Shown here: positions 1 to 8,259 of the stretch, piece by piece | Numbering within the stretch: position 1 is the stretch's first letter | How the letters are laid out: every line of letters starts with the position of its first letter | Source: M3007 sp046160625 | Lineage (GTDB): Bacteria > Bacteroidota > Bacteroidia > Chitinophagales > Saprospiraceae | DNA: 64,000 nucleotides | NCBI GenBank assembly: GCA_046160625.1 | Contig: JBJXGZ010000118.1 | Coordinates: forward strand, 62,001 to 126,000 | Reading direction: 5' to 3' | Translations under genes and position numbers: made by a program | The notes under the pieces: generated by a model | Told to the model about the DNA's origin: nothing | Databases searched by the model: none | Seen by the model: the letters and a program-made list of their open reading frames with translations, nothing else

Positions 1-9
1 CATTGTCAA

Positions 10-543
10 ATGCACCTGCGTTATTGGGCCGACCGCACCCTAGTCGAAGCGTTCCTGATTACCCGCGATGAAACATTGTTCCGCCTTTTGTACAAGCGGC
101 ACAAGGACACCCTTTGGCGCCTGGCGTTGCGGCTCACAGGTGGCAACCATCTTGATTCTGAAGAAATAGTGCAAGATAGCTGGCTTCGGGCCGTGGAAAA
201 ATTGTCTCAATTTAGATGGGAATCGAGTCTCCGTACTTGGCTATCAGGCTTTGTGGTCATGCGAACAAAAGAACATTGGCGAAACCAACTTTCTGAAAAT
301 CAAAAATTTGAGCCCCTGGAATCTGCCATTTTCCAAACAATCGAGCCTCATTTTTCTCCTGAAAAACTCGACCTCGAAAATGCTTTTGCAGACTTGCCGC
401 CAGGCTTTAGGGCTGTGCTAACCTTGCACGACTTGGAGGGTTTTCGCCATGAAGAAATCGCCGAAATGCTCGGCATTGCTATTGGAACCAGCAAAAGTCA
501 ACTTTCTCGGGCAAGGGCTGCTGTTAGAAAGTTGCTCGATTAA
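10..543 (+). CDS. ECF-type RNA polymerase sigma factor
   Basis: 177 residues, normal ECF length. Region 2 spans about residues 20-95 (a core like LFRLLYKRHKDTLWRLALRL, then an acidic EEIVQDSW segment for core RNA polymerase contact). Region 4 spans about 125-177, with a helix-turn-helix around HEEIAEMLGIAIGTSKSQLS that would read the -35 element. The first ATG is only ten bases from the window edge; the frame stays open upstream, so a slightly longer N-terminus cannot be excluded. The next gene starts 19 bases after the stop and encodes a one-TM protein, the usual arrangement of an ECF factor with its membrane-bound anti-sigma factor. The family call is firm; the regulon is unknown. Confidence 0.93.
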   Translation: MHLRYWADRTLVEAFLITRDETLFRLLYKRHKDTLWRLALRLTGGNHLDSEEIVQDSWLRAVEKLSQFRWESSLRTWLSGFVVMRTKEHWRNQLSENQKFEPLESAIFQTIEPHFSPEKLDLENAFADLPPGFRAVLTLHDLEGFRHEEIAEMLGIAIGTSKSQLSRARAAVRKLLD

Positions 544-561
544 AACCCAAATTCAAACGCC

Positions 562-1152
562 ATGCCGCAAGAAGATTTTCAATGGACTGATTCAGAAAAA
601 ACAGCGCTTCGGGATTTGTTTTCCGAAGAAAAAGCGCCGTCACAACTTTCATCTAAAATTATTGAAGCTATGAAAAAAGAAGCAATCCTTTCCATCCCAA
701 AACCTTTGATTTCGGCCTCTGTGCCGGGCATTCTGACAGCAATTTTGTTGGCGGTTTCACTAACAGCAGTCGGCTATTTTGCAGGCAAATCCCAGACTGC
801 GTCCACTGCTTTACCCGCTTCGGAAAAACCTCAATTTGCGCTGCTTGTCAAGGCAGATGATGTAGCACCTGCTGATCCCAGTCAACAGTTCCGCGAATAT
901 TCCGCCTGGGCCAATAATTTGAAAAAGGAACGTTGGTCCGATGGTGAAGCGCTACATGGCAAGGCCTGGCGCTTACACGAAACCAATGGCAACATCGAAA
1001 TAATAGAACATACTTTGAAAACTTCAGCTGACGAACTCAGTGGCTACTTTCTCTACGAGGCCACTGATGCCGAAGAGGCCCTGAAAATTGCCCGTACCTG
1101 CCCCCACTTGAAATATTCAGGAACATTGGAACTTCGGGAAATTTACCGATAG
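562..1152 (+). CDS. One-TM protein with C-terminal YCII/DGPF-like domain, probable anti-sigma partner
   Basis: 196 residues. Residues 1-50 are a charged helical cytoplasmic stretch, residues about 53-74 a single transmembrane helix, and 90-195 resemble the YCII/DGPF fold: a strand QFALLVKADD, a central GEALHG, and the end SGYFLYEATDAEEALKIART followed by a strand LELREI, the usual end of that family. Immediately downstream of the ECF gene and co-directional, so an anti-sigma role is inferred from position and topology; the N-terminus is short and lacks a zinc-binding HxxxCxxC. YCII proteins are normally soluble, so placing the domain outside the inner membrane is unusual. A simple membrane protein co-transcribed with the sigma gene is the alternative. 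Confidence 0.72.
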   Translation: MPQEDFQWTDSEKTALRDLFSEEKAPSQLSSKIIEAMKKEAILSIPKPLISASVPGILTAILLAVSLTAVGYFAGKSQTASTALPASEKPQFALLVKADDVAPADPSQQFREYSAWANNLKKERWSDGEALHGKAWRLHETNGNIEIIEHTLKTSADELSGYFLYEATDAEEALKIARTCPHLKYSGTLELREIYR

Positions 1153-1189
1153 GCTCATTTTGTCCATCCCGAACAATAACACGGACGGC

Positions 1190-1227
1190 CGACCTGTCTC
1201 ATGATTTCATGGGCAGGTCGTGCTTTT
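1190..1227 (+). terminator. Rho-independent terminator of the sigma/anti-sigma pair
   Basis: CGACCTG (1190-1196) pairs with CAGGTCG (1214-1220); the inner bases extend the stem imperfectly, and a run of six T follows. It lies just after the YCII gene and before the convergent hydrolase gene. Confidence 0.75.
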
Positions 1228-1260
1228 TTCCAAAAATGGAAAAATCAGATTCGGATGTCC

Positions 1261-2127
1261 CTATTTAAAATACCGCCCCAACTCCCCCACCATCAACTCC
1301 CCTTCCTCTTCCTGCACAAAATGCCCCGCCTCCGGGCAACGCACAACCCGAGCCTCTGGAAATGCCCGCTCCCATTTATCCAGTTCATACGCCGGAACAA
1401 AAGTGTCTTTCATGCCCCAAAAGATGAGCCCCAGTTTGTCCTGGAGCAGCTGACGCTGTTGCCAGAGGTCGCCCCACCAGTCATTGGCGAGCAGGAGTTC
1501 CCGGGCAAAAGCATAGGTCGCCACTCGGGAGGCTGCATCCGGCCAGGCCATTTTGTAATGGCGGTGAACTTCTTTAGGCAGGTTCTTTTTTCGGTTGCCA
1601 AAGGCTGCGGGCATAATGACGTTAACCGGAAAATTGAACTGTTTGTACAGGACGCGGCCCAACCAGGAATCCATCATTTTTGCAGGTCCGTGGTAATGCG
1701 GGTCAGTATCCAGGCGCCACATCCAGCCGTTGAAAATGGAGATTTTGCGCACGTTTTCAGGATGGCGAATGGCTTGGCTCAGGCCAATGGAAAGCCCGAA
1801 ATCGTTGGCGACGATGCAGATGTTTTTCAAATCAAGTTTTTCAATAAACTTAGCCAGTCGAGCGGAATGCGCGGCACAGGAATAGTCGGCCTCAGCGGGT
1901 TTGTCAGACAGCCCCATTCCGAGTAAGTCCGGCGCGACGCAGCGGAATTGCCCACGCAAGCCGCGCACCAAATCGCGCCAACCAAACGACCACTCGGGTG
2001 TACCGTGCGAAAAAAGGATAACCGGGCCACTGCCTTCGTCTATGAAGTGCATCTGGTGGCCGTCAATCTCTACAAAGCGGGATTGGAATGGGAAAAGGTC
2101 GCGGTTGACCCAATCAGAAGTAGGCAT
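1261..2127 (-). CDS. Alpha/beta hydrolase of the haloalkane-dehalogenase-like family
   Basis: 288 residues, the usual length. The fold shows the HGTPEW oxyanion loop (41-46), a nucleophile elbow VANDFG with Asp109 rather than Ser, Asp241 in FWGMKD and His269 in AGHF. An Asp nucleophile is typical of haloalkane dehalogenases and some epoxide hydrolases. However, the Trp that normally follows the nucleophile and binds halide is Phe110 here, and the Asn or Glu after the HG of the first loop is Thr, so true dehalogenase activity is doubtful; another substrate with the same covalent Asp-ester chemistry is possible. The start overlaps the stop region of the upstream TetR gene by 14 bases, so the two are co-transcribed and translationally coupled. 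No signal peptide; cytoplasmic. Confidence 0.85.
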   Translation of the reverse strand: MPTSDWVNRDLFPFQSRFVEIDGHQMHFIDEGSGPVILFSHGTPEWSFGWRDLVRGLRGQFRCVAPDLLGMGLSDKPAEADYSCAAHSARLAKFIEKLDLKNICIVANDFGLSIGLSQAIRHPENVRKISIFNGWMWRLDTDPHYHGPAKMMDSWLGRVLYKQFNFPVNVIMPAAFGNRKKNLPKEVHRHYKMAWPDAASRVATYAFARELLLANDWWGDLWQQRQLLQDKLGLIFWGMKDTFVPAYELDKWERAFPEARVVRCPEAGHFVQEEEGELMVGELGRYFK

Positions 2128-2665
2128 GGTTGTATTTTTTGATGAGTAACTTTTTCATGGAATCGAGGGGATAATCAGCGGGGTCTTGCAGCCAATGGAG
2201 GCAAACACCGTCAATGAGGGCGAACAACAGCATCGCTTCCTGCTGCGGTGATTCCGCGCTGAGTCGCCGAAAATTCTCGGTCAAATGCTTCACTATAAAT
2301 TGATTGGCCGCCTCTATTTGTGCCCCAGCCACCTTGCTGACCTCCGCCTGGAATCGGACTTTCGTGACCAGTTGCCAGAATTTTTCGTTTTCCCGAATGG
2401 CGGTCAGCGAGCGTTCGATGTGTTGGAGAATGGCTCCGCGTGGGTCGGCGGTAGTCGCTGAATAGGGAGCCATGGTCTCGGCAATACGCGCCATACCTTC
2501 CTCAATGATGGCTGCCAAAAGCCCGGCTTTGTTTCCGAAGTGCCTGAAAATCAAGCCTTCGGACACCCCTGCTTCCTTGGCAATTTGGCTCGTGGGGCTG
2601 CGGTCGTAACCCTGTTCACCGAATATTTTAAGCGCCGTTTGGAGGATTGTGTCTTTGTTTGTCAT
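2114..2665 (-). CDS. TetR/AcrR family transcriptional regulator
   Basis: 183 residues. The N-terminal helix-turn-helix (about residues 5-50) has the family signature: GYDRSPTSQIAKEAGVSEGL, then the recognition helix ending in FRHFGNKAGLL. The remaining helices form the ligand-binding and dimer domain. It is first in a two-gene minus-strand operon with the Asp-nucleophile hydrolase and overlaps it. A near-perfect palindrome lies seven bases upstream of the start codon, which suggests repression of its own operon and possibly of the divergent ATP-grasp gene. The effector is probably a substrate or product of the hydrolase (inference). Confidence 0.92.
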   Translation of the reverse strand: MTNKDTILQTALKIFGEQGYDRSPTSQIAKEAGVSEGLIFRHFGNKAGLLAAIIEEGMARIAETMAPYSATTADPRGAILQHIERSLTAIRENEKFWQLVTKVRFQAEVSKVAGAQIEAANQFIVKHLTENFRRLSAESPQQEAMLLFALIDGVCLHWLQDPADYPLDSMKKLLIKKYNHAYF

Positions 2666-2672
2666 ATTACAA

Positions 2673-2688
2673 GTGAGTAATCACTCAC
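2673..2688. promoter_or_regulatory. Palindromic operator for the TetR regulator
   Basis: GTGAGTAATCACTCAC: perfect 6-base arms around four bases, the size and shape of a TetR-family site. It sits in the divergent spacer between the TetR gene (start 2665) and the ATP-grasp gene (start 2803), directly in front of the TetR start codon. Confidence 0.65.
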
Positions 2689-2802
2689 AAAAATATATAC
2701 AGTTTTCAAATTCTCAAGTAGGTGGGCAAAATTTATTTCGCCCTATGGGAATGAAAACTTTTTCAGTCATTTGTCCAACGGAAAAAGTCAAAAGTTTAAA
2801 TC

Positions 2803-4017
2803 ATGAGCAAACCCTCCTTCCTCTGCATCGCCAGTTATTTCAAAGGCAATGAATTTTTGCGGGGCATGAAATCCACCGGCGCTACAGTCTATCTCGTTAC
2901 CTCTAAAAAACATGAGGACAAGCCTTGGGCACACGAGGCGCTTGACGATATTTTTTACGTGCAGCAAAACGACGAAAATGAATGGAACATGGAAGATACG
3001 GCTTCCGGACTGGCCTGGCTAATGCGCAACAAAAAGATAGACCGGATCGTGGCGATGGACGATTTCGACGTGGAAAAAGGTGCTTACCTCCGCGAGCATT
3101 TCCGCATTCCCGGCATGGGCCAAACAACCGCCAGGCACTTTCGCGACAAACTTGCCATGCGCATTGAGGCAAGAGATGCAGGCATTCCCGTACCTGCATT
3201 TACTCCACTTTTTAATGATGACGAGATCCGCCACTTCACGCAATCGGTACCCGCTCCATGGATCGTAAAACCGCGTGGCCAAGCTTCTGCTACTGGCATG
3301 AAAAAACTGCACAATCAGGCGGATCTTTGGGAACACCTCGAAACACTTGGCGACCAAAGACACCACTACCTCGTGGAGCAATTCAAGCCGGGCGATGTGT
3401 ACCACGTAGACGCCCTTTCCGAAGGAGGCAAGGTCATTTTCGCAAGGGTATCGCAATACCTGTCCACACCTTTTGAGGTAGCACATGGAGGCGGTATTTT
3501 CCGAAGCGCAGTGGTTCCGTATGGTTCGGACGACGAAAAAAAATTGCTGAAACTAACCGCCAATGTAATGACTGCGTTTGGGATGCAATACAGTGCAAGC
3601 CATACAGAATTCATAAAAAATCACGAAACGGGTGCCTTTTATTTCCTGGAAACCTCCTCTCGTGTAGGAGGGGCGCACTTGGCCGAAATGGTGGAATATT
3701 CTTCCGGGATAAATCTTTGGTACGAATGGGCCAGACTCGAAGAAGCCGTGGCCACGGGCAAAAAGTACAACATGCCTAAAGTACGAGACGATTACGCAGG
3801 CATCATCGTCTCGCTGGCCCGACAGGAATGGCCCGATACGAGCCAATTCAACGACCCGGAAATCGCATGGCGCTTAACCGACAAAGAACATCATGTAGGC
3901 CTCATCGTGCAATCGAAAAAACACGCGCGCGTCCTTGAACTTTTAGACGATTATGCGCAACGTGTGCAGCGCGATTATCACGCCAGTGCCCCGGCACCGA
4001 AGAAACCGAATGTGTAG
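2803..4017 (+). CDS. ATP-grasp domain protein (carboxylate-amine/thiol ligase type)
   Basis: 404 residues. An N-terminal Rossmann-like pre-ATP-grasp domain (1-110) precedes the ATP-grasp core (about 115-320). Visible are the nucleotide-binding loop around residues 155-168 (VKPRGQASATGMKK) and the metal/phosphate residues Glu269, Glu283 and Arg287 in HTEF and FLETSSRVGG. The layout resembles the CarB/PurK/carnosine-synthase group, which join a carboxylate to an amine through an acyl phosphate. The substrate cannot be told from sequence. No signal peptide. Divergent from the TetR gene and followed by a hairpin repeat that starts at its stop codon. Family sure, reaction unknown. Confidence 0.85.
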   Translation: MSKPSFLCIASYFKGNEFLRGMKSTGATVYLVTSKKHEDKPWAHEALDDIFYVQQNDENEWNMEDTASGLAWLMRNKKIDRIVAMDDFDVEKGAYLREHFRIPGMGQTTARHFRDKLAMRIEARDAGIPVPAFTPLFNDDEIRHFTQSVPAPWIVKPRGQASATGMKKLHNQADLWEHLETLGDQRHHYLVEQFKPGDVYHVDALSEGGKVIFARVSQYLSTPFEVAHGGGIFRSAVVPYGSDDEKKLLKLTANVMTAFGMQYSASHTEFIKNHETGAFYFLETSSRVGGAHLAEMVEYSSGINLWYEWARLEEAVATGKKYNMPKVRDDYAGIIVSLARQEWPDTSQFNDPEIAWRLTDKEHHVGLIVQSKKHARVLELLDDYAQRVQRDYHASAPAPKKPNV

Positions 4018-4082
4018 ACAGGATTTACAGGATGAACAGGATTAATCCCCCTCTCCATCCTGCAAATCCTGTAAATCCTGTC
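4017..4082. repeat. Inverted tandem-word repeat (word ACAGGATTN)
   Basis: Left arm 4017-4043 holds three near-copies of ACAGGATNN in a 9-base period; the right arm 4057-4082 is its reverse complement with one or two mismatches and a loop of about 13 bases. The left arm begins on the last base of the ATP-grasp stop codon. The same word recurs at 58312-58452. Confidence 0.85.
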
Positions 4083-4117
4083 AAAAAAACCCCTCTTGTC
4101 CAAACACTATCCATCCT

Positions 4118-4999
4118 ATGCTCAGCATTGACCCAACGCAAATTGCCACCAAGGATTTGCACCAATACATTTTAGCGGCGGTAGCGCCCCGACCCATTGC
4201 ATTTGCCAGCACCATTAGCACGGATGGAGTGCCGAACCTCGCGCCCTACAGTTTCTTTAATGCCTTCAGTAGCAACCCACCCATCTTGATTTTCTCCTCC
4301 AACCGTCGCGTGGCGAATAACACCACGAAAGACACCTTGAAAAATGTGGAGGACACTGGTGAAGTAGTGATCAACGTGGTTTCGCACAACATCTCTCGCC
4401 AAATGGCGCTGGCCAGCATTGAATATGGGCCAGAAGTGGATGAATTTATAAAAGCGGGGTTCACACCTTTGGCTAGCGAGCGTGTGCGCCCATTCAGAGT
4501 AGCCGAAAGTCCGGTGCAGATGGAATGCGTGGTAGACAAAATATTGCCGCTCGGCGAAGGCGGCGGAGCAGGAAACCTCATTTTTTGCAAGATTGTGATG
4601 ATGCATATTTCAAATGAAATATTGAGCGATACAGGCCGTATTGACCCGCATAAAATTGACCTCATGGGACGAATGGGACGATTTTACTACGTGCGGGCAA
4701 GCGGCGCCGCCGTGGAAGAAATTGTGCAGGAAGTAACGCGCATCGGTATCGGCTTTGATGGTTTGCCACCCAGCATCCGCCATAGCAAAGTGCTGACTGG
4801 CAACGACTTGGCGCATTTAGCGAGTTTGCCAGCATTGCCTACACAGGAGGAATCTTTGTTGTTGATGGGAAATGACGAACGGGTGCAAAAAGCATTGGTA
4901 AGCGGGAATGCTCAACAGTTGTTGCATGAATACGCCAAGGAGGTTTTGGCCAAAAATGAGGTGATGCGCGGAGCGGCTTTGGCGGTATTGGGAGCCTGA
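4118..4999 (+). CDS. Flavin reductase-like FMN-binding split-barrel protein
   Basis: 293 residues. Residues about 10-190 match the flavin reductase / flavoredoxin split beta-barrel: an N-terminal APRPIAFASTISTDG strand pair, then NLAPYSFFNAFSSNPPILIF, the FMN-phosphate-binding region of this family, and VINVVSHNISRQM. Such proteins reduce or carry FMN using NAD(P)H or serve as the reductase of a two-component monooxygenase. About 90 C-terminal helical residues extend beyond the minimal domain. No partner oxygenase is seen nearby. Co-directional with the ATP-grasp gene but separated from it by an inverted repeat. Confidence 0.85.
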   Translation: MLSIDPTQIATKDLHQYILAAVAPRPIAFASTISTDGVPNLAPYSFFNAFSSNPPILIFSSNRRVANNTTKDTLKNVEDTGEVVINVVSHNISRQMALASIEYGPEVDEFIKAGFTPLASERVRPFRVAESPVQMECVVDKILPLGEGGGAGNLIFCKIVMMHISNEILSDTGRIDPHKIDLMGRMGRFYYVRASGAAVEEIVQEVTRIGIGFDGLPPSIRHSKVLTGNDLAHLASLPALPTQEESLLLMGNDERVQKALVSGNAQQLLHEYAKEVLAKNEVMRGAALAVLGA

Positions 5000-5004
5000 A
5001 AGTA

Positions 5005-5060
5005 CCCTGGAACGCTGTTCCGGGTATATTTTTAACAAACCCCCGGAACAGCGTTCCGGG
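5005..5060. repeat. Inverted repeat of a palindromic word (GGAACGCTGTTCC)
   Basis: Arms 5005-5024 and 5041-5060 are inverted copies with one mismatch, and each arm is itself palindromic (GGAAC/GTTCC). It begins five bases after the flavin-reductase stop codon. An A/T-rich loop separates the arms. Confidence 0.8.
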
Positions 5061-5079
5061 ACACTAAATCTTCCAACTT

Positions 5080-6105
5080 ATGCAAAATTTCAAAACCTAC
5101 CTGCTATTCACACTGCTCGCGGTATCTGTCTCCTGCAAACAGCCTGCTCCTCCTGATACTTCCTGCGATTACCTTAAAAACGAAGAAACGGGCATTAAAA
5201 ATGGCGGCATCCGCCTCATCCCGCTTGATGGGGGCAAGTACAAAGTCTGGACCAAACGCATCGGAAACAACCCCAAAATCAAAGTCTTGCTCCTGCACGG
5301 CGGCCCTGCTTGCACCCACGAATATTGGGAGTGTATGGAGAGCTTTTTGCCACAGGAAGGCGTTGAATTTTACTACTACGACCAGCTCGGTTCGGCATAT
5401 TCTGACCAGCCCACCGACACGAGCCTGTGGAATTTACCCCGTTTTGTAGAAGAAGTGGAGCAGGTGCGGCAGGCTTTGGGCCTGAACAAGGACAATTTTT
5501 ATTTGCTCGGACATTCCTGGGGAGGCATTTTGGCCGCCCAATACGCCTTAAAATATCAAGACAATTTAAAAGGCTTGATCATTTCCAACATGATGATGAG
5601 TTGTCCCGATTACGGAAGATACGCCGACGAAGTTCTGGCCAAGCAAATGGATCCTGCCGTATTGGCCGAAGTGCGCGCGATAGAAGCTAAAGGCGATTTT
5701 GCCAACCCCCGTTACATGGAATTGCTGATGCCCCATTTTTACAACAAGCATATTTGCCGTATTCCATTGGAAAACTGGCCTGATCCGGTGAACCGCTCGT
5801 TTGCCAAGATCAACCAAACCATTTATGTCACCATGCAAGGCCCAAGTGAGTTTGGTATTTCTGGCAAACTGGAAAAATGGGATGTGACGGGTCAACTTCC
5901 AAATATCAAGGTGCCCACCCTCGTAATAGGGGCCACACACGATACGATGAACCCCGAGCACATGAAAATGGTGTCCGAGAAAGTGCAAAAAGGCCGTTTT
6001 CTGCTTTGTCCCGAAGGTAGCCATATGTGTATGTGGGATGATCAGGCGCATTATTTCCCTGGACTTGTTTCGTTTTTGAAAGATGTGGATGAGGGGAAAA
6101 TGTGA
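5080..6105 (+). CDS. Proline-iminopeptidase-like alpha/beta hydrolase, lipoprotein
   Basis: 341 residues. A lipoprotein signal ends in the lipobox VSVSC with Cys19. The mature part has HGGPA (73-77), the YYYDQLGSAYSDQ motif characteristic of S33 proline iminopeptidases, the nucleophile elbow GHSWGG (Ser146), Asp288 in GATHD and His315 in EGSH. These enzymes remove N-terminal proline or hydrolyse small amides and esters. The lipid anchor puts it in the periplasm or on the outer membrane, unlike cytoplasmic Pip, so it may trim peptides arriving through the outer membrane. Convergent with the DUF4331 pair across a weak bidirectional terminator. Confidence 0.86.
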   Translation: MQNFKTYLLFTLLAVSVSCKQPAPPDTSCDYLKNEETGIKNGGIRLIPLDGGKYKVWTKRIGNNPKIKVLLLHGGPACTHEYWECMESFLPQEGVEFYYYDQLGSAYSDQPTDTSLWNLPRFVEEVEQVRQALGLNKDNFYLLGHSWGGILAAQYALKYQDNLKGLIISNMMMSCPDYGRYADEVLAKQMDPAVLAEVRAIEAKGDFANPRYMELLMPHFYNKHICRIPLENWPDPVNRSFAKINQTIYVTMQGPSEFGISGKLEKWDVTGQLPNIKVPTLVIGATHDTMNPEHMKMVSEKVQKGRFLLCPEGSHMCMWDDQAHYFPGLVSFLKDVDEGKM

Positions 6106-6112
6106 GCGTACA

Positions 6113-6153
6113 AAAAAAACGGACTGCATAGAGTACCTACACAGCCCGTTTTT
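6113..6153. terminator. Bidirectional terminator between convergent genes
   Basis: An A-rich stretch and AACGGACTG pair imperfectly with CAGCCCGTT and a T-run, giving A-stem-T symmetry that could serve the hydrolase on the plus strand and the DUF4331 operon on the minus strand. Confidence 0.5.
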
Positions 6154-6170
6154 GAAAATGATGTTCAGGT

Positions 6171-8219
6171 CTATCTTGATTTGATCAATTTGCCTGATTG
6201 CAATAGATTGCCATTGGAATCGTACAAATTGGCAAAGTAAAGGCCTGGAGGCAAGTTCCCTGCACCACTCCAGGTGTGTGTGAACTCGCCTTCCGATAAA
6301 TTGCCCGAGAAAGCAGTGGTGACATAACTACCCTGAGCATCATAAATGCGCACTGTAGCTTTCGTATCCTGATTCACCTTGAACTGGAAGGTAGTTTGAT
6401 CCAGGAATGGATTCGGGTAGTTTTTCATCAGCACAGGTTTGGTGCTGAAGCCCAATACTCCTTGAAATACCTCGTTGGTGCCAACGAACACAGGCCCCCC
6501 GCATTCGCTGGTGCCACGGTGCGGTTCGAAAACATAAGGAAACGTAGTGTTGAAGGGCTTATCATTGCTTTCTACCCCAGTAGTGTAAGTCAAAACACCC
6601 ACCAGATCGTTCGTCACCGGATTGGCTCCGCCAGCCGGATAGTCATCATACCACAAACCAATTGCAGCCAGCACTACGCCAGCAACCGCCTGCAATTCGA
6701 TTCGCGTCACGTCATCTTCGAGGCGGCGGCCATTCGGAAAGCCATCCATGTTCGGAATGAATTGTATGTCTGTGTTGGCGTTATACGCAGGATCCGTCAG
6801 GCCCAACACTGCCGCTTGAATAAGTCCAAGCGTGCTGAATTTTGGGTCAGTACGGAGCGTCGCAGGCACGGCCATATTAAGCCTCAACATGTCTCCACCA
6901 TTGGGCAAAAAGTTGTTGATGAACGGTTTGCCTAAGGATAAAGGACCTCCAGTTTTGCCAGTGGCAAGTTGATAAGGAGGCAAATTGGGCACACCCGTGT
7001 GGAATATTGGCCAAAGGTCCACGGAACGCGGTTTGCCAGCACCCGGCAACAGCAGTGTGCCAAATATGTTATCATCCAAGGCAGTTCCCGACAAAACAGG
7101 GTTTCCTTTCAAAGGGAAAAGACCGTCTTTGCCATTTCCAAAGTCGAAGGCTTGCAAGGAATTCCGTTGGATACGCAAAGGCCCAAATGCAGGTACTGCA
7201 CCACCAAACTGCGAATCGTCCATGTACAATGCCAGTTCAGGATTGTAGAAATACTCATCCAAAGTAGTTTCGCCAATCTCCTGGTAAGGAGTCAAAGAAT
7301 TCCAAAAATCCTTCTGACCAATTGGAATAACGGCTTCATTTGTCAAGGGCATTCCCAAACGCGATACTTGAGTCCAGGCACCACTGTAGGTTGGGTCGCC
7401 AGTAGATGAAAGTGTCCTGACCTGTTGGCGGCTGGCTGAAGCCCAAACTCCTATCGTGTAATCGCCATCCAAAATATTGGTTGGGGTAGCTGGAGCTCCT
7501 GCCTTGAGCAGTGTGGAAATATTCACTTGCAGCGCGATGGTGCTTACATTCAAACAGGCTAGCCCGTCAGTGGGAGTACCCCCATTTTGACGCGGAGCAT
7601 CTCCAAGGTCAAAGATGCCACCCAGGTCTACGAAGAATGGATCGTCGGAAGTACCACAGAAAACCCTTTCACCGGTGGTAGCGCTCGTGACAGCATCGCC
7701 CATCAACGTAGCATAGGTTGTGTTGAGGCCAACAGGTGATTCGATTGAGCGTGGTCCGATGTTTGGTGGTGGCACTATGCCGTTTTGTACAATTGTAACA
7801 AAGGATTGTCCACCATCAATGCTGCGCTCGAGCTTATAAGTCGTTTTCAGGTTCTGTTTGCCCAAACGAATGTTGAAAAAAGTGGTCGGATCTTCATTTA
7901 CCTGCGTGAATGTGAAACGATACGTGATTTCGTCGCCAGAGACGGAGGCGTCATTGTCCACGTGGATCTCGTAACGCACATTTTCCCCGAAGAAATTATA
8001 ATTGGGTCCGCCGTGAGGAAGTTGGAGTGGGACGTATGTGGCAATAATCGTGATGGTGTTTATGTTGCCCGGTGTGCGAAACGCATACAGGTCTACATTA
8101 TCGGCGAGGGGATCGTCGGCGATAAGTGGCGCCTCGCGGTGGCTGGAAGCCATGCTCGCCGTGATGCCAAGCACCCAGACGGAAGCCGCCAACAGGAAAT
8201 TATTTATGGAACGATTCAT
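6171..8219 (-). CDS. DUF4331 secreted protein with T9SS C-terminal sorting domain
   Basis: 682 residues from the ATG at 8219; the frame is open further upstream, but that extension overlaps the neighbouring gene and encodes no signal peptide. A signal peptide ends near TASMA and is followed directly by the SSHREAPLIADDPLAD start typical of DUF4331. The domain fills about residues 24-580. The last 80 residues (YPNPFLDQTTF to SGKLIKSR) are a type A T9SS sorting domain, so the protein is exported through type IX secretion and probably held at the cell surface. Function of DUF4331 is unknown. It is the second gene of a two-gene minus-strand operon with its paralogue, 40 bases after it. Confidence 0.9.
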   Translation of the reverse strand: MNRSINNFLLAASVWVLGITASMASSHREAPLIADDPLADNVDLYAFRTPGNINTITIIATYVPLQLPHGGPNYNFFGENVRYEIHVDNDASVSGDEITYRFTFTQVNEDPTTFFNIRLGKQNLKTTYKLERSIDGGQSFVTIVQNGIVPPPNIGPRSIESPVGLNTTYATLMGDAVTSATTGERVFCGTSDDPFFVDLGGIFDLGDAPRQNGGTPTDGLACLNVSTIALQVNISTLLKAGAPATPTNILDGDYTIGVWASASRQQVRTLSSTGDPTYSGAWTQVSRLGMPLTNEAVIPIGQKDFWNSLTPYQEIGETTLDEYFYNPELALYMDDSQFGGAVPAFGPLRIQRNSLQAFDFGNGKDGLFPLKGNPVLSGTALDDNIFGTLLLPGAGKPRSVDLWPIFHTGVPNLPPYQLATGKTGGPLSLGKPFINNFLPNGGDMLRLNMAVPATLRTDPKFSTLGLIQAAVLGLTDPAYNANTDIQFIPNMDGFPNGRRLEDDVTRIELQAVAGVVLAAIGLWYDDYPAGGANPVTNDLVGVLTYTTGVESNDKPFNTTFPYVFEPHRGTSECGGPVFVGTNEVFQGVLGFSTKPVLMKNYPNPFLDQTTFQFKVNQDTKATVRIYDAQGSYVTTAFSGNLSEGEFTHTWSGAGNLPPGLYFANLYDSNGNLLQSGKLIKSR

Positions 8220-8259
8220 CGTTAATTTTTTTTGTGATGGATGTTTGATAGTTGGTGAT

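Noticed and set aside
1201..1926. Plus-strand open frame over the hydrolase gene
   Set aside because: Shadow of the minus-strand hydrolase; no domain and proline/histidine-rich composition.
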